A stretch of 58,667 nt of DNA from Hyphomonas oceanitis SCH89 (GTDB lineage Bacteria > Pseudomonadota > Alphaproteobacteria > Caulobacterales > Hyphomonadaceae), in NCBI RefSeq assembly GCF_000685295.1, contig NZ_ARYL01000025.1, positions 1 through 58,667 of the forward strand, given 5' to 3'. Position numbers and translations under genes: made by a program. Positions 15,936 to 27,202 of this stretch are shown here, in pieces. Below the pieces are notes generated by a model. It was not told where the DNA came from. It worked only from the letters and a program-made list of their open reading frames with translations, and did no database searches. Within the stretch, counting starts at the first letter, position 1, and each line of letters begins with the position of its first letter.

Positions 15936-18035
15936 ATGTCCGACACGTTCAAACTGAATATCGATGGCCAGGACATTGAGGTCCCCAAGCACTACACGCT
16001 GATGCAGGCGTGTGAGGAAGCCGGCGCCGAGATTCCGCGCTTCTGCTATCACGAGCGCCTGTCGGTTGCCGGTAATTGCCGCATGTGCCTCGTCGAATGG
16101 GAAGGCGCGCCGAAGCCGATTGCATCCTGCGCGCAGACCGTTGGCGACATGCGCCCCAACCGCGACGGCTCCGCGCCGAACGTGCGCACCAAGGGCGACT
16201 ATGTCCAGAAGGCTCGTAACGGCGTGATGGAATTCCTGCTGATCAACCACCCGCTCGATTGTCCGATCTGCGACCAGGGCGGTGAGTGCGACCTGCAGGA
16301 CCAAGCCATGGCCTATGGCCGTGGCGGCAGCCGCTATGAAGAGAACAAACGCGCGGTCGACGACAAGAACATGGGCCCGCTGGTCAAGACGATCATGACC
16401 CGCTGCATCCAGTGTACGCGCTGCGTCCGCTTCGTGGCCGAAGTTGCAGGCGTGGAGGAGATCGGCATGATCTCGCGCGGCGAGAATGCCGAAATCACGA
16501 CCTATCTTGAAAAGTCGCTGACATCCGAACTTTCGGGCAATGTGATCGACCTCTGCCCGGTCGGCGCGCTGACTTCCAAGCCTTACGCTTTCAACGCGCG
16601 CCCATGGGAGCTGCGCAAGACCTCGTCCATCGACGTCATGGATGCGATGGGCGCGTCAATCCGCGTTGATGCCAAAGGCGATGGCGTTATGCGCATCCTG
16701 CCTGAAACCAATGAGGAAGTGAACGAAGAGTGGATTTCCGACAAATCCCGCTTCGTGTGGGATGGCCTGGCCCGCCAGCGTCTCGACACGCCTTATGTCC
16801 GCGTCAACGGCAAGCTCGTTCCGGCAACCTGGGGTGAAGCTTTCGAAGCCGCCAAGACTGCACTGGCAGCGCCCGCCGACAAGATTGGCGTCGTCGCAGG
16901 CGACCTCATCGAAGTCGAACAAGCCAAGGCCGCGCTGGACCTGTTCCGCGCCATGGGGGTCCAGAACACAGACTGCCGCCCCGCTGGCGCCGTTTACGGC
17001 ACCGACGGCGTGCGTGAGCGCTACATCCTCAACCCGACGCTTATGGGCGTTGAAGAGGCCGATGCGCTACTCCTGATCGGCACCAATCCGCGTGTTGAGG
17101 CAGCCGTCTGGAACGCCCGTATTCGTAAGTCCTGGCTTTGGGGCGAACTGAAGGTTGGCGTGATTGGCGAAGCGGTCGATCTGACCTATGATTATGACCA
17201 TCTCGGCGCCGGTGGCGACGCGCTCGCGAATGTCGCAAGCAGCGATTTCTTCAAAGTGCTGAAAGATGCCAAGCGTCCCATGGTCGTCGTCGGCGAGGGC
17301 GCCCTTTGCCGTGCAGACGGTCAGGCCGTGCTGGATGCGGCGCTGAAGCTTGCTCAAGATGTTGGCGCAGTGGCGGATGACTGGGCCGGGTTCGGTGTCC
17401 TGCATAATGCGGCTGGCCGTGTTGGCGCGCTGGATGTCGGTTTTGTGCCGGGTGAAGGTGGGAAGCCAACAGCCGAGGTTCTCGGCGGCGGCATGGAGAC
17501 CGTTGTCCTGCTCGGCGCTGACGAAGTCGACCTGTCAGGTATTGGCAGTGCGAAAGTTATCTATGTCGGCTCCCATGGCGACGCTGGCGCCGCGCGCGCT
17601 GACATCATCCTGCCTTGCGCCACCTATACCGAAATGGATGCCACTTACGCCAATACCGAAGGCCGCATTCAGATGACGACCCGCGCGGTCCAACCGAAAG
17701 GCGAGGCGCGCGAAGGCTGGGCAATCTTCCGCGCCCTGTCACAAGTCGTTGGCAAAACGCTGCCTTATGACACCGCTGCCGCACTACGCGCCAGCTTGCG
17801 TGGGTCGGAAGGCGAAAACACGGTCTTCTCCGGACTGGGATTCGCGCCGGGAGCCAGTGGCGCGTCAGCACTCCAGGCTTCTGGTTCGGGCTCGGCTGGG
17901 ACTATCTCCGCAGACGCCTTCAAAGCGCCCATCGAGGATTTTTACCTGACAAACCCGATCGCAAGAGCGTCGAAGACCATGGCGGAGTGTTCATCGCTCA
18001 GCACGGCTCTGGACACTCCGGTAGCAGCGGAGTAG
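15936..18035 (+). CDS. nuoG: NADH-quinone oxidoreductase subunit G
   Basis: The 699-residue 75-kDa subunit carries the iron-sulfur chain of the peripheral arm. The N-terminal ferredoxin domain has the [2Fe-2S] Cys set in FCYHERLSVAGNCRMCLVEW and a later Cys in IASCAQ. The N5 region HPLDCPICDQGGECDLQD and the [4Fe-4S] motif RCIQCTRCVRF follow. The rest is a molybdopterin-oxidoreductase-like fold without visible cofactor function. The C-terminal 80 residues are rich in Ser, Ala and Gly and poorly conserved, as is common in this family. nuoH starts 9 bases after the stop. Confidence 0.96.
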   Translation: MSDTFKLNIDGQDIEVPKHYTLMQACEEAGAEIPRFCYHERLSVAGNCRMCLVEWEGAPKPIASCAQTVGDMRPNRDGSAPNVRTKGDYVQKARNGVMEFLLINHPLDCPICDQGGECDLQDQAMAYGRGGSRYEENKRAVDDKNMGPLVKTIMTRCIQCTRCVRFVAEVAGVEEIGMISRGENAEITTYLEKSLTSELSGNVIDLCPVGALTSKPYAFNARPWELRKTSSIDVMDAMGASIRVDAKGDGVMRILPETNEEVNEEWISDKSRFVWDGLARQRLDTPYVRVNGKLVPATWGEAFEAAKTALAAPADKIGVVAGDLIEVEQAKAALDLFRAMGVQNTDCRPAGAVYGTDGVRERYILNPTLMGVEEADALLLIGTNPRVEAAVWNARIRKSWLWGELKVGVIGEAVDLTYDYDHLGAGGDALANVASSDFFKVLKDAKRPMVVVGEGALCRADGQAVLDAALKLAQDVGAVADDWAGFGVLHNAAGRVGALDVGFVPGEGGKPTAEVLGGGMETVVLLGADEVDLSGIGSAKVIYVGSHGDAGAARADIILPCATYTEMDATYANTEGRIQMTTRAVQPKGEAREGWAIFRALSQVVGKTLPYDTAAALRASLRGSEGENTVFSGLGFAPGASGASALQASGSGSAGTISADAFKAPIEDFYLTNPIARASKTMAECSSLSTALDTPVAAE

Positions 18036-18044
18036 GGCGGCGGC

Positions 18045-19136
18045 ATGAGCAATCTCATCGAGTCTTTCGGCGATTTCACGGGCTTCTGGATGGTGCTTGG
18101 CCAGATTGCCTTGTTCACGCTTGTCCTGCTGATTTCCATCGCATTCCTGCTCCTGCTCGATCGCAAGATCTGGGCTGGCGTGATGATGCGCAAAGGCCCG
18201 AACGTGGTCGGGCCGTTTGGTCTGTTCCAGTCATTCGCGGACTTCGGAAAGTTCCTGCTGAAGGAAATCGTCATTCCGGCGGGCGCCAATAAGACCGTGT
18301 TCATTCTCGCGCCGATCCTGACCTGTACGCTGTCATTCGTCGCATGGGCTGCAATCCCCGTCGCGCCGGGTACGACATCCGGCACAAGCTGGGTTGTCTC
18401 GAACCTCAACGTGGGTGTGCTTTACCTCTTCGCCATCAGCTCGCTGGGTGTCTACGGCATCATCATGGGCGGCTGGGCCTCGAACTCGAAGTATCCGTTC
18501 CTCGGGGCGCTGCGCTCGGCTGCGCAAATGGTCTCTTATGAAGTGTCCATCGGCTTCATCATCGTCACGGTGATCTTGCTGACCGGGTCCATGAACCTGA
18601 GCGCAATTGTCGAGAACCAGTCTGGCGGCTTCTGGAACTGGCACATCTTCAGTTTTCAGTACTTCCCGATGATTTTTGTCATGTTCCCGATGTTCGTGAT
18701 GTTCTTCATCTCGGCGCTGGCTGAAACAAACCGCCCACCGTTCGACCTTCCGGAGGCGGAATCAGAACTCGTGGCTGGCTATCAGGTCGAGTATGGCTCC
18801 ACGCCGTACCTCCTCTTCATGCTGGGCGAGTATCTGAATATCGTCCTCATGTGCGCCATGATGACCATCATGTTCCTCGGCGGCTGGCACGGCCCGTTCG
18901 ATCTTGGCGACGTGGTGAAAGACTGGCCACCGCTGCTGCTCAGTCTGTCCGGCCTGTTCTGGTTCATGCTGAAGATCCTCTTCTTCTTCTTCATGTTCGC
19001 CATGGTGAAGGCCATCGTGCCCCGCTATCGCTATGACCAGCTGATGCGTCTCGGCTGGAAGATCTTTCTCCCCACATCGCTTGCAGCCGTCCTCATCGTT
19101 GCAGGCTATGTTGTTTATACCGGAGTGCAGGCATGA
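18045..19136 (+). CDS. nuoH: NADH-quinone oxidoreductase subunit H
   Basis: This 363-residue integral membrane subunit joins the quinone cavity to the proton-pumping arm. About eight hydrophobic segments are visible. Family hallmarks are [26 protein letters not shown] in the first cytoplasmic loop and [31 protein letters not shown] in the third. The acidic residues of the latter belong to the E-channel. The stop overlaps the nuoI start as ATGA. Confidence 0.97.
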   Translation: MSNLIESFGDFTGFWMVLGQIALFTLVLLISIAFLLLLDRKIWAGVMMRKGPNVVGPFGLFQSFADFGKFLLKEIVIPAGANKTVFILAPILTCTLSFVAWAAIPVAPGTTSGTSWVVSNLNVGVLYLFAISSLGVYGIIMGGWASNSKYPFLGALRSAAQMVSYEVSIGFIIVTVILLTGSMNLSAIVENQSGGFWNWHIFSFQYFPMIFVMFPMFVMFFISALAETNRPPFDLPEAESELVAGYQVEYGSTPYLLFMLGEYLNIVLMCAMMTIMFLGGWHGPFDLGDVVKDWPPLLLSLSGLFWFMLKILFFFFMFAMVKAIVPRYRYDQLMRLGWKIFLPTSLAAVLIVAGYVVYTGVQA

Positions 19137-19618
19137 GCATCGCACAGACCATCCGCGGCGCGCTATTGACCGACTTCCTTGGCGCATTCTGGACCGCCCT
19201 TGGCGAGATGTTCCGTCGCAAGGCGACCGTGAACTATCCCTTCGAGAAGAACCCGCTCAGCCCACGCTTCCGGGGTGAGCATGCGCTGCGCCGCTATCCG
19301 AGCGGTGAAGAGCGCTGCATCGCGTGTAAGCTGTGTGAAGCCGTGTGCCCGGCGCAGGCTATCACGATCGAGGCCGAACCACGGGCAGACGGCGCGCGCC
19401 GCACGACGCGCTACGACATCGACATGGTGAAATGCATCTATTGCGGTTTCTGTCAGGAAGCCTGCCCGGTGGATGCCATCGTCGAAGGACCAAACTTTGA
19501 GTTTGCGACGGAAACACGCGAAGAGCTGTTTTACGACAAGGATCGCCTGCTAGCGAATGGTGACCGTTGGGAACGACTGATCGCGAAAAACCTGGAGCTG
19601 GACGCGCCTTATCGATAG
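19133..19618 (+). CDS. nuoI: NADH-quinone oxidoreductase subunit I
   Basis: The 161-residue ferredoxin-like subunit carries clusters N6a and N6b. Two complete CxxCxxCxxxCP motifs are visible: [15 protein letters not shown] and [15 protein letters not shown]. The N-terminal amphipathic helix ([20 protein letters not shown]) would lie along the membrane. Length is typical of the alphaproteobacterial form. A gap of 70 bases separates it from the likely nuoJ start, unusually long for this operon. I see no structured element in that gap. Confidence 0.97.
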   Translation: MSIAQTIRGALLTDFLGAFWTALGEMFRRKATVNYPFEKNPLSPRFRGEHALRRYPSGEERCIACKLCEAVCPAQAITIEAEPRADGARRTTRYDIDMVKCIYCGFCQEACPVDAIVEGPNFEFATETREELFYDKDRLLANGDRWERLIAKNLELDAPYR

Positions 19619-19688
19619 GGGCGTGCCTGTAGAATGACTGAACCGGAGCGGCAGGGCAGAGGCCTCGCTGTTTCACCAAATAGGGGCT

Positions 19689-20291
19689 TTGAGGGCTTTG
19701 GCAGTTTACGCTTTCTGGATTTTGGCCACGATCGTGGTCTTGTCCGCCGTGATGGTGATCGCGGCGCGCAACCCCGTGCACTCGGTTCTCTTCCTGATCC
19801 TCGCCTTCTTCACGTCGGCGGGGCTGCTCGTGCTGATCGGCGCTGAATTCCTCGCGATGCTGCTCGTCGTTGTCTATGTCGGCGCGGTCGCGGTACTCTT
19901 CCTGTTTGTCGTCATGATGCTCGACGTGGATTTCGTCGAGCTGAAGCAGGGCTTTCTGAGCTATCTGCCTTTTGGCCTGCTGGTCGGCGCAGTCTTCCTC
20001 GCGGAAATCGTGATGGCGTCGTTTGCTGGGCTCGAAAACCATGTCGGCACCTTCGATGCTTCGCCGGGCGCAGAAACGAATGCCGAGGCCATCGGTCAGG
20101 TCATGTATACGCAGTATATGCTGCTGTTCCAGCTCGCGGGAATCGTGCTTCTCGTCTCCATGATCGGCGCCATCGTGCTGACGCTTCGTCATCGTCCCGG
20201 GGTGAAACGTCAAAGCATCGCTCACCAGACAGCACGGCGCCGTTCTGACGCCTTCGAATTGAAAGACCCGAGCTCCGGGCAGGGGATCTGA
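19689..20291 (+). CDS. nuoJ: NADH-quinone oxidoreductase subunit J
   Basis: This 200-residue membrane subunit has five hydrophobic segments. Its conserved core [53 protein letters not shown] includes the pi-bulge helix region characteristic of NuoJ. The start is uncertain: there is no ATG in frame at the right place. TTG at 19689 (giving [10 protein letters not shown]) or TTG at 19698 are the options, with AGGGG at 19682-19686 better spaced for the second. The C-terminal 25 residues are polar. nuoK follows after 4 bases. Confidence 0.93.
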   Translation: MRALAVYAFWILATIVVLSAVMVIAARNPVHSVLFLILAFFTSAGLLVLIGAEFLAMLLVVVYVGAVAVLFLFVVMMLDVDFVELKQGFLSYLPFGLLVGAVFLAEIVMASFAGLENHVGTFDASPGAETNAEAIGQVMYTQYMLLFQLAGIVLLVSMIGAIVLTLRHRPGVKRQSIAHQTARRRSDAFELKDPSSGQGI

Positions 20292-20295
20292 TATC

Positions 20296-20604
20296 ATGGA
20301 CCTTGGACTTTCCCATTATCTCGCCGTATCGGCGGCCCTGTTCACGATCGGTGTCGTCGGCATCTTCGTGAACCGGAAGAACATCATCGTCATTCTCATG
20401 GCGATCGAACTGATCCTTCTGTCGGTGAACATCAACATGATCGCCTTCTCGGTGTTCAATGGTGACATCACCGGGCAGATCTTCGCCATGCTTGTCCTGA
20501 CCGTCGCCGCCGCTGAAGCGGCCGTCGGTCTCGCCATCCTCGTCGTGTATTTCCGCAATCGCGGCGATATCGCGGTCGAGAATGTTGACCTGATGAAAGG
20601 GTAA
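20296..20604 (+). CDS. nuoK: NADH-quinone oxidoreductase subunit K
   Basis: The 102-residue product has three transmembrane segments and the family stretches [40 protein letters not shown] and [26 protein letters not shown]. The Glu residues in the second and third helices are the ones implicated in proton transfer in the antiporter-like chain. nuoL starts 7 bases after its stop. Confidence 0.97.
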   Translation: MDLGLSHYLAVSAALFTIGVVGIFVNRKNIIVILMAIELILLSVNINMIAFSVFNGDITGQIFAMLVLTVAAAEAAVGLAILVVYFRNRGDIAVENVDLMKG

Positions 20605-20611
20605 CGGACAC

Positions 20612-22756
20612 ATGCTGCCGGACTTCCTCATCCTTTTCATCGTCCTCGCGCCCGGTATCGTAGCGCTGTCGGGTCTTGTTCATAAGCAGATCGGCGATGC
20701 GCCGGTGATGATCCTGACGACAGGTACGGTCCTGCTCGCGGGCGCCCTGTCGCTTTACCAGCTGTTTGCCTATGCCGCCGGAATTCATGGCGCTGAAGGT
20801 CATGCCGAGGAAGTCGGTCATGCGGTTGAGGCTGTCGCCACGAATGGGGCACATGTCATCACCCTGATGCCGTGGATAGACGTCGGCGCGTTCCACGCAA
20901 ACTGGGCGATCCGTATCGACACGCTGTCCATCGTGATGATGGCCGTTATCACAGGCGTCTCCGGCCTCGTGCACCTCTATTCCTGGGGCTATATGAGCGA
21001 AGATCCGCACCGTTCGCGTTTCTTTGCCTACCTGTCGCTGTTTACGTTCGCGATGCTGTCGCTGGTCGTGGCGGACAATTTCATCCAGCTCTTCTTTGGC
21101 TGGGAAGGCGTGGGCCTCGCGTCATACCTGCTGATCGGTTTCTGGTACACGAAGAAGGCGCCGAACGACGCCTCCATCAAGGCCTTCGTTACCAACCGCG
21201 TTGGCGACTTCGGTCTGGCGCTTGGCATCATGGCCGTGTTCTTCGTGTTCGGCTCGGTCGAGTTCGAGCCGGTCCTGACCGCGATCCGCGAGAATGCGAT
21301 CGTGACGCCACTCGCCTTTGCCAGCGCGGCGCCAGCCCAGGATCTCGCGATCGACTTCCTGGGACAGCACGTCTACGCGCTTGAACTGATCGGCGTGCTT
21401 CTCTTCATCGGTGCGATGGGCAAGTCGGCCCAGTTCTTCCTGCACGTCTGGCTGCCGGACGCTATGGAAGGCCCAACGCCGGTGTCCGCACTGATCCACG
21501 CCGCGACCATGGTGACGGCAGGCGTCTACCTCGTCTGCCTCATGTCACCGCTCTATGAGCACACGCTTTATGCCGCCGGCATGATCACGATCATCGGCGC
21601 AGTAACCTGTCTCTACGCCGCAACGGTCGGCATGGCGCAGAACGACATTAAGCGCGTCATCGCCTATTCGACCTGTTCGCAGCTCGGCTACATGTTCTTC
21701 GCGGCAGGCGTCGGCGCCTATGAGGCCGCCATGTTCCATCTCTTTACGCACGCCTTCTTCAAGGCGCTCCTGTTCCTCGGTGCCGGCTCGGTCATCCACG
21801 GTATGCACCACGAGCAGGACATGCGCCGCATGGGCGGTCTCGCGAAATACATGCCGTTGACCTATGCGGCGATGATGATCGGTACGATTGCCATTATCGG
21901 CCTCGGCATTCCGCATACGCTGATCGGCTTCTCCGGTTTCTTCTCGAAGGATGCCATTCTGGAGAGCGCCTTCGCGGCGGGCGAACATCATGTCATGTTC
22001 GGCCAGGTGGCTTTCTGGTTCGGTATCATCGCGGCCATGTTGACCAGCTTCTATTCCTGGCGCCTCATCTACATGACGTTCCATGGTCCGATGGCCTCTG
22101 CGGAGCACGATGACGATCACGCGGATCACGCGCACGCTGCCGCGAACGATCACGGCCATGACCACGCACACGATGATCACGCCCATGAGCCACACGAGAG
22201 CCCGGCCATCATGCTGGTGCCGCTCGCGCTACTCAGCCTGGGTGCCATGTTCGCAGGCTTCTACTTCCACGATTGGTTTGTCGGGGATGCCGAGAGCGCT
22301 TTCTGGGGCAGCTCGATCTATTCGGCGGTCGACAACCATGTCCTGCATGACCGCCATGATGTGCCTGAGTGGGTGATCCTGGCCCCGCTGGTGGTGACCG
22401 TCATCGGTTTCCTGATCGCCACGTTCACCTATTTCTTCAATCGCGGCTTCGGCAAACGTATCGCCGACAGCGGTGGTCCACTGCACGCCCTATTTGCGAA
22501 TAAGTGGTATTTTGACGAGATCTACAACGCGACGCTTATCAAGGGCTCGGCTATGCTGGGTAACCTGTTTTGGAAGGCCGACAAGAAAGTCATCGACCGT
22601 CTTGGACCCGATGGCGTCACATCCCTTACCCGCTGGAGTGCGCGCCGCCTGTCGGCCATGCACACCGGCTACCTGTATCATTACGCCTTCGTGATCATCG
22701 GTGCGGCGCTCGTCTTCGGCGCTGTGATGTGGTTGCGGGCTGGAGGAGCTAACTAA
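20612..22756 (+). CDS. nuoL: NADH-quinone oxidoreductase subunit L, with His-rich loop
   Basis: The 714-residue distal proton-pumping subunit contains the antiporter core. Examples are [50 protein letters not shown] and [46 protein letters not shown], with the conserved Lys and Glu of the half-channels. A C-terminal lateral helix region follows. Residues 498-530, between late transmembrane helices, form an acidic and His-rich loop with 11 His in 33 residues. A shorter acidic His-containing insert is near residues 55-75. These inserts are unusual, although the core is fully normal. The stop overlaps nuoM as TAATG. Confidence 0.96.
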   Translation: MLPDFLILFIVLAPGIVALSGLVHKQIGDAPVMILTTGTVLLAGALSLYQLFAYAAGIHGAEGHAEEVGHAVEAVATNGAHVITLMPWIDVGAFHANWAIRIDTLSIVMMAVITGVSGLVHLYSWGYMSEDPHRSRFFAYLSLFTFAMLSLVVADNFIQLFFGWEGVGLASYLLIGFWYTKKAPNDASIKAFVTNRVGDFGLALGIMAVFFVFGSVEFEPVLTAIRENAIVTPLAFASAAPAQDLAIDFLGQHVYALELIGVLLFIGAMGKSAQFFLHVWLPDAMEGPTPVSALIHAATMVTAGVYLVCLMSPLYEHTLYAAGMITIIGAVTCLYAATVGMAQNDIKRVIAYSTCSQLGYMFFAAGVGAYEAAMFHLFTHAFFKALLFLGAGSVIHGMHHEQDMRRMGGLAKYMPLTYAAMMIGTIAIIGLGIPHTLIGFSGFFSKDAILESAFAAGEHHVMFGQVAFWFGIIAAMLTSFYSWRLIYMTFHGPMASAEHDDDHADHAHAAANDHGHDHAHDDHAHEPHESPAIMLVPLALLSLGAMFAGFYFHDWFVGDAESAFWGSSIYSAVDNHVLHDRHDVPEWVILAPLVVTVIGFLIATFTYFFNRGFGKRIADSGGPLHALFANKWYFDEIYNATLIKGSAMLGNLFWKADKKVIDRLGPDGVTSLTRWSARRLSAMHTGYLYHYAFVIIGAALVFGAVMWLRAGGAN

Positions 22757-24255
22757 TGGGCGGGTTCCCCATCCTTTCAGCAGTCGTTTTCCTGCCACTG
22801 ATTGGCGCGCTCATCATCATGGGCGTCCGCACGGCCACGGCCGGCAGCTTCAGCAAGGAGGAGGCCGGTAAAGACAACCGCGCAGCCCTGCTTGCCGGCA
22901 TGATCATCTCCGGTGCGACCTTCATTGCTTCGGTAGCAGCGTTCCTGACATTCGATTCAAACGCAGCCGGCTACCAGCTGGTCGAGCACTATGCCTGGTA
23001 TGGCGCCGTGACCTACAAGGTCGGTGTCGACGGCCTCTCGATGCCGCTGATTCTGCTGACGACATTCCTCACGCCGATCTGCCTGCTGGCGAGCTGGAAC
23101 TCGATTCATACGCGGGTCACCGAATACGTGGTCGCCTTCCTTGTGCTCGAAACATTCATGCTCGGCGTTTTCGCGGCGCTGGACATCGTTCTCTTCTACA
23201 TCTTCTTCGAGGCTGGCCTGATCCCGATGTTCCTGATCATCGGTATCTGGGGCGGCAAGGAGAAGATATACGCGGCCTTCAAGTTCTTCCTCTACACGCT
23301 GCTTGGCTCGCTATTGATGCTGGTTGCCGTCGTTTACATGTTCCAGGCGGCTGGCTCGTCGGACATTGAAGTTCTGGAGAAATTCGCCTTCCCGCCACAC
23401 GTGCAGACATGGCTCTGGCTGGCGTTTGCGGCATCCTTTGCCGTGAAACTCCCTATGTGGCCGGTGCATACTTGGCTGCCTGATGCGCACGTTCAGGCAC
23501 CAACGGCCGGCTCTGTTATCCTGGCAGGCGTGCTGCTGAAAATGGGCGGCTACGGCTTCCTGCGATTCTCGTTGCCGATGTTCCCGGATGCGAGCCACCT
23601 GTTCCAGCCGGCGATGTTCGCACTGGCCGTTATTGCGATCGTCTACACGTCGCTTGTCGCGTGGCGCCAGACCGACATGAAGAAGCTGATCGCGTACTCA
23701 TCTGTTGCGCACATGGGCTTTGTCACCCTCGGCATCTTCTCGTTCAACGAGGTCGGTGTTCAGGGTGCCATCTTCCAGATGCTCAGCCACGGCCTGATCT
23801 CCGGCGCGCTCTTCCTGATCGTCGGAGTGGTTTACGACCGCATGCACACACGCGAGATCGCTGCCTATGGCGGCCTCGTCAATCGCATGCCGGTTTACGC
23901 AACCCTGTTCATGCTCTTCACGATGGCAAACGTGGGCCTGCCGGGCACCAGCGGCTTCATCGGTGAAATCCTGACCATGGTTGGCGGTTTCCAGGCGTCG
24001 ACCTGGGCGGCTGCCGGAGCAGCCCTCGGCGTGATCTTCTCGGCTGTCTATATGCTGACGCTCTACCGTCGCACCGTGTTCGGCGAGATCACCAATCCGA
24101 AACTCGAAGGCATCCGCGACATGAGCATGATCGAACTGGTCTGTATCGTGCCGCTGGCCTTGCTTACCTTGCTGTTTGGCGTGGCGCCGAACCTGATTTT
24201 CCACATTACTGAAGGGGCGACCAACCGCATTCTGTCCCTGATGGTCGGAGGCTGA
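22756..24255 (+). CDS. nuoM: NADH-quinone oxidoreductase subunit M
   Basis: This 499-residue antiporter-like subunit shows [98 protein letters not shown] and [19 protein letters not shown]. It also has the terminal PGTSGFIGE block. About fourteen hydrophobic segments fit a complete NuoM. The proton-channel Glu and Lys residues are in place. nuoN begins 6 bases after the stop. Confidence 0.97.
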   Translation: MGGFPILSAVVFLPLIGALIIMGVRTATAGSFSKEEAGKDNRAALLAGMIISGATFIASVAAFLTFDSNAAGYQLVEHYAWYGAVTYKVGVDGLSMPLILLTTFLTPICLLASWNSIHTRVTEYVVAFLVLETFMLGVFAALDIVLFYIFFEAGLIPMFLIIGIWGGKEKIYAAFKFFLYTLLGSLLMLVAVVYMFQAAGSSDIEVLEKFAFPPHVQTWLWLAFAASFAVKLPMWPVHTWLPDAHVQAPTAGSVILAGVLLKMGGYGFLRFSLPMFPDASHLFQPAMFALAVIAIVYTSLVAWRQTDMKKLIAYSSVAHMGFVTLGIFSFNEVGVQGAIFQMLSHGLISGALFLIVGVVYDRMHTREIAAYGGLVNRMPVYATLFMLFTMANVGLPGTSGFIGEILTMVGGFQASTWAAAGAALGVIFSAVYMLTLYRRTVFGEITNPKLEGIRDMSMIELVCIVPLALLTLLFGVAPNLIFHITEGATNRILSLMVGG

Positions 24256-24261
24256 CGGCCC

Positions 24262-25689
24262 ATGCTCGACTATACTGCTATGATCCTGGCAATCGGACCG
24301 GAGCTTTGGCTTGCGGCAGCTGGCCTTGTGGGCGTCCTGCTGGGCGCCTTGCTCAAGGACCGGTTCAACAGCCTGTCATTCAAATACGGCGCGCTGGCCC
24401 TGTTCGGCGCTGCGGCAATCACGCTCATCTTCTATGAGGGCGGTGAGGCGTTCGGCGGCCTCGTGAGAACGAACACGTTCGTGAACTTCGCAAAATTCGT
24501 CAGCTTCTCTGTTGGCGGCTTCGCGCTGATCATGTCCGAGGGCTTCCTCAAGCGTCATGACACGATCCGTTACGAATACGTCCTGCTGACGATTTTCGCG
24601 TCGCTCGGTATGGGCATCATCCTGTCCGCTTCAGACCTCATGACCCTCTATATGGGCATCGAGACGCTGAGCCTCTCGTCCTATGTGCTGGCCGCGTTCC
24701 ACCGCGACTCTGCGCGCTCTTCCGAAGCGGGCCTCAAGTATTTCGTACTGGGCGCACTGGCATCCGGCATGCTGCTCTATGGCGCTTCGCTTGTGTACGG
24801 CTTTGCAGGCACGACGAGCTATGCCGGCATCTTCACGGCTGACACATCCATTGGGCTCCTCTTCGGCATGGTCATGATGATTGTCGGCCTGGCCTTCAAA
24901 GTGTCTGCTGCCCCTATGCACGTCTGGACGCCCGACGTTTACGAAGGCGCCCCCACGCCAGTTGGCGCTTTCTTCGCGACCGCGCCCAAAATGGCCTCCA
25001 TGGTCGTCTTCGCGAATGTCATGTTCACGGCCTTCGGCAACATTCTCGACCAGTGGCAGATGGTCATTTCGATCATCGCCGGCATGTCGATGCTTGTGGG
25101 TTCGTTCGGCGCGCTGACGCAGACCAACATCAAGCGCCTTCTTGGCTACTCCTCGATTGCCAACATGGGCTACGCACTTGTGGCCGTTGCTGCAGGACGT
25201 GAGACCGGAGCAGGGGCCCTGCTGATCTTCATGACCCTCTACGTGATTTCATCGCTCGGTCTATTTGCCGGCGTGCTGGCGATGCGACGCCGCGGTGGCA
25301 TGGTTGAGAGCATTGACGAGCTTGGCGGCCTGATGAGCTCGCGCCCATGGCTGGCGATCGCCCTGTCTATCCTGATCTTCTCGATCGCAGGCCTTCCGCC
25401 TTTCGGTGGTTTTTTCGGGAAATGGGAAGTCTTCAATGCGGGCATTCAGGCAGGTCTTATGCCGCTCGCGATCATTCTGGTGGTCGCGTCGGTTGTGTCG
25501 CTGGGATACTATCTCCGCGTCGTCAAGATCATGTGGTTTGATGAACCGAAAGAGCGCTTCGAGCCGATTGACGGTTCGGTGACGCTCACTGTTCTGGTCT
25601 CGGCCTTTGTGGCGGGCATCGTGTTCCTGATCTTCATCAACGCGCTAGCCGAGTGGGCCAATACGGCCGCGTTGGGACTGCCCTCTTGA
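24262..25689 (+). CDS. nuoN: NADH-quinone oxidoreductase subunit N
   Basis: The 475-residue last subunit of the operon is the third antiporter-like protein. Family blocks include [79 protein letters not shown] and [24 protein letters not shown]. Its end completes all fourteen nuo subunits A to N in canonical order. Only the two small genes after nuoD are foreign to it. The TGA overlaps a TTG start for birA, suggesting the transcript continues. Confidence 0.97.
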   Translation: MLDYTAMILAIGPELWLAAAGLVGVLLGALLKDRFNSLSFKYGALALFGAAAITLIFYEGGEAFGGLVRTNTFVNFAKFVSFSVGGFALIMSEGFLKRHDTIRYEYVLLTIFASLGMGIILSASDLMTLYMGIETLSLSSYVLAAFHRDSARSSEAGLKYFVLGALASGMLLYGASLVYGFAGTTSYAGIFTADTSIGLLFGMVMMIVGLAFKVSAAPMHVWTPDVYEGAPTPVGAFFATAPKMASMVVFANVMFTAFGNILDQWQMVISIIAGMSMLVGSFGALTQTNIKRLLGYSSIANMGYALVAVAAGRETGAGALLIFMTLYVISSLGLFAGVLAMRRRGGMVESIDELGGLMSSRPWLAIALSILIFSIAGLPPFGGFFGKWEVFNAGIQAGLMPLAIILVVASVVSLGYYLRVVKIMWFDEPKERFEPIDGSVTLTVLVSAFVAGIVFLIFINALAEWANTAALGLPS

Positions 25690-26423
25690 AGTTTGACTGG
25701 CCCGTCCATCATCTCGGCACGATAGACAGCACCAATACCGAGGCAAAACGCCGTGCCGCGACAGGGGGATTCACCGACTGCTGGCTTGTTGCCGAAACTC
25801 AGACAGCTGGTCGCGGACGGCTTCAGCGGAACTGGCTGTCACCGCCGGGAAACCTTTTCACGACAGTGCTCTACCGCGAACCAAGCGGCCTGGCTGTCGC
25901 CTCCCGTACACCGTTTGCCGCAGCGCTGGCCGTCAGTGATATGGCGCTGCAGTTCGCGCCTGATGCCGCTGTTCAGGTCAAATGGCCAAATGACGTACGT
26001 ATCCATGGCGCGAAACTGTCCGGCATCCTGATCGAAACCGGCATGTCAGGCCCTGATACGTGGGTAGCCGCTGGCATGGGTATCAATGTCACACATGCGC
26101 CAGAGGGCGCAGGCCAAAGCGCAACTTCAATTGCAGCTTTGCGCGGAGACACGGTCATTACCGCGGCCATGGTGTTTGATGCACTGAGAGACGCCTTTTC
26201 AGCACGCCTCGTCGAGGCTCGCTCGGGCTTCTCAACGCTGCGAAAAAGCTGGCTGGAACGTGCGGAGGGGCTCGGTGGGACTATACGTGTAAACGCCTCG
26301 GCAGAGCCTGTTGAAGGCATTTTCGAGGACATGGACGAAACGGGTGCCCTTATACTCAGATTGCCCGATGGCACGCGGCAGACCATAAGGGCTGGAGACG
26401 TTGACCTGATAGGGAGAGTATAA
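25686..26423 (+). CDS. birA: Biotin--[acetyl-CoA-carboxylase] ligase (class I, no repressor domain)
   Basis: The enzyme activates biotin as biotinyl-AMP and attaches it to biotin carboxyl carrier proteins. The biotinyl-AMP loop is visible as [14 protein letters not shown], with [11 protein letters not shown] next and [19 protein letters not shown] after it. There is no N-terminal helix-turn-helix, so it is a ligase without repressor function. The likely start is a TTG at 25686 ([20 protein letters not shown]) that overlaps the nuoN stop as TTGA, giving 245 residues. An open frame extends further into nuoN without homology. coaX starts 5 bases downstream. Confidence 0.93.
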   Translation: MKFDWPVHHLGTIDSTNTEAKRRAATGGFTDCWLVAETQTAGRGRLQRNWLSPPGNLFTTVLYREPSGLAVASRTPFAAALAVSDMALQFAPDAAVQVKWPNDVRIHGAKLSGILIETGMSGPDTWVAAGMGINVTHAPEGAGQSATSIAALRGDTVITAAMVFDALRDAFSARLVEARSGFSTLRKSWLERAEGLGGTIRVNASAEPVEGIFEDMDETGALILRLPDGTRQTIRAGDVDLIGRV

Positions 26424-26428
26424 GCGCG

Positions 26429-27196
26429 ATGCTGCTTGCGATTGACGTAGGTAACACGAACACTGTTTTCGGCGTGCACGATGGCGACAAATGGGTCGTC
26501 CAGTGGCGCAGCGCCACTGATGCCCGCAAGACGGCCGACGACCATGCGGCATGGCTCTGGCGCCTGGCGGACATGCACGGCATGGATCTAAGCAAAATCA
26601 ATGGCTGCGTGATTTCGACCGTTGTGCCGCAAGCGGTGTTCAACTTCCGCAACCTTGCACGCCGTTATCTGAATGTAGAGCCAATGTTCATTGGTGATCC
26701 AGCGCTCAAATCGGGCGTCGAAATCCGTATTCACCGCCCCGAGCAAGTCGGTGCCGACAGGATTGTCAGCGCGCTCGGTGCGCATGTCACCTATCCGGGC
26801 AACCTGATCGTCATCGATAGCGGTACGGCGACAACGTTTGATATCGTTGCAGAGGATGGCGGCTTTGAGGGCGGCATTATCTCCCCTGGTATCAACCTTT
26901 CTGTCAGCGCCCTGCACGATGCCGCAGCGCAATTGCCGCGCATCGCCATTCAGCGCCCCGCGCGGGTAATTGGCCAGGATACGATCAGTGCGATGCAGTC
27001 CGGTGTGTTCTGGGGTTATATCGACCTGATTGACGGGCTGGTGCGACGCATCAAGGCCGAGTATGGAAAGCCCTTGCAGGTGGTTGCGACCGGCGGCGTT
27101 GCCTCGCTTTTTGAAGGCGCCAGCGAAACGATTGACCACTATGACCCGGATATTCTCATCACGGGCCTCCTCGAAATCTATAAACGTAATAAATAG
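26429..27196 (+). CDS. coaX: Type III pantothenate kinase
   Basis: The 255-residue CoaX phosphorylates pantothenate, the first committed step of coenzyme A synthesis. It belongs to the ASKHA fold. The phosphate-1 loop is [18 protein letters not shown] at the N-terminus. [12 protein letters not shown] and [26 protein letters not shown] are the substrate and metal blocks. CoaX enzymes are not inhibited by CoA and need a monovalent cation, which differs from the CoaA type. The gene lies between birA and rnj, a common alphaproteobacterial neighbourhood. Confidence 0.95.
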   Translation: MLLAIDVGNTNTVFGVHDGDKWVVQWRSATDARKTADDHAAWLWRLADMHGMDLSKINGCVISTVVPQAVFNFRNLARRYLNVEPMFIGDPALKSGVEIRIHRPEQVGADRIVSALGAHVTYPGNLIVIDSGTATTFDIVAEDGGFEGGIISPGINLSVSALHDAAAQLPRIAIQRPARVIGQDTISAMQSGVFWGYIDLIDGLVRRIKAEYGKPLQVVATGGVASLFEGASETIDHYDPDILITGLLEIYKRNK

Positions 27197-27202
27197 GACC
27201 TT

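Noticed and set aside
19634..19846. A 70-codon plus-strand frame starting with ATG in the nuoI-nuoJ gap
   Set aside because: It overlaps the conserved start of nuoJ in another frame, has no family pattern and is Arg-rich as out-of-frame translations are.
22103..22201. The His-rich stretch of NuoL as a separate small open frame or frameshift artefact
   Set aside because: The nuoL frame continues intact on both sides with conserved transmembrane segments, so the stretch is a genuine in-frame loop.
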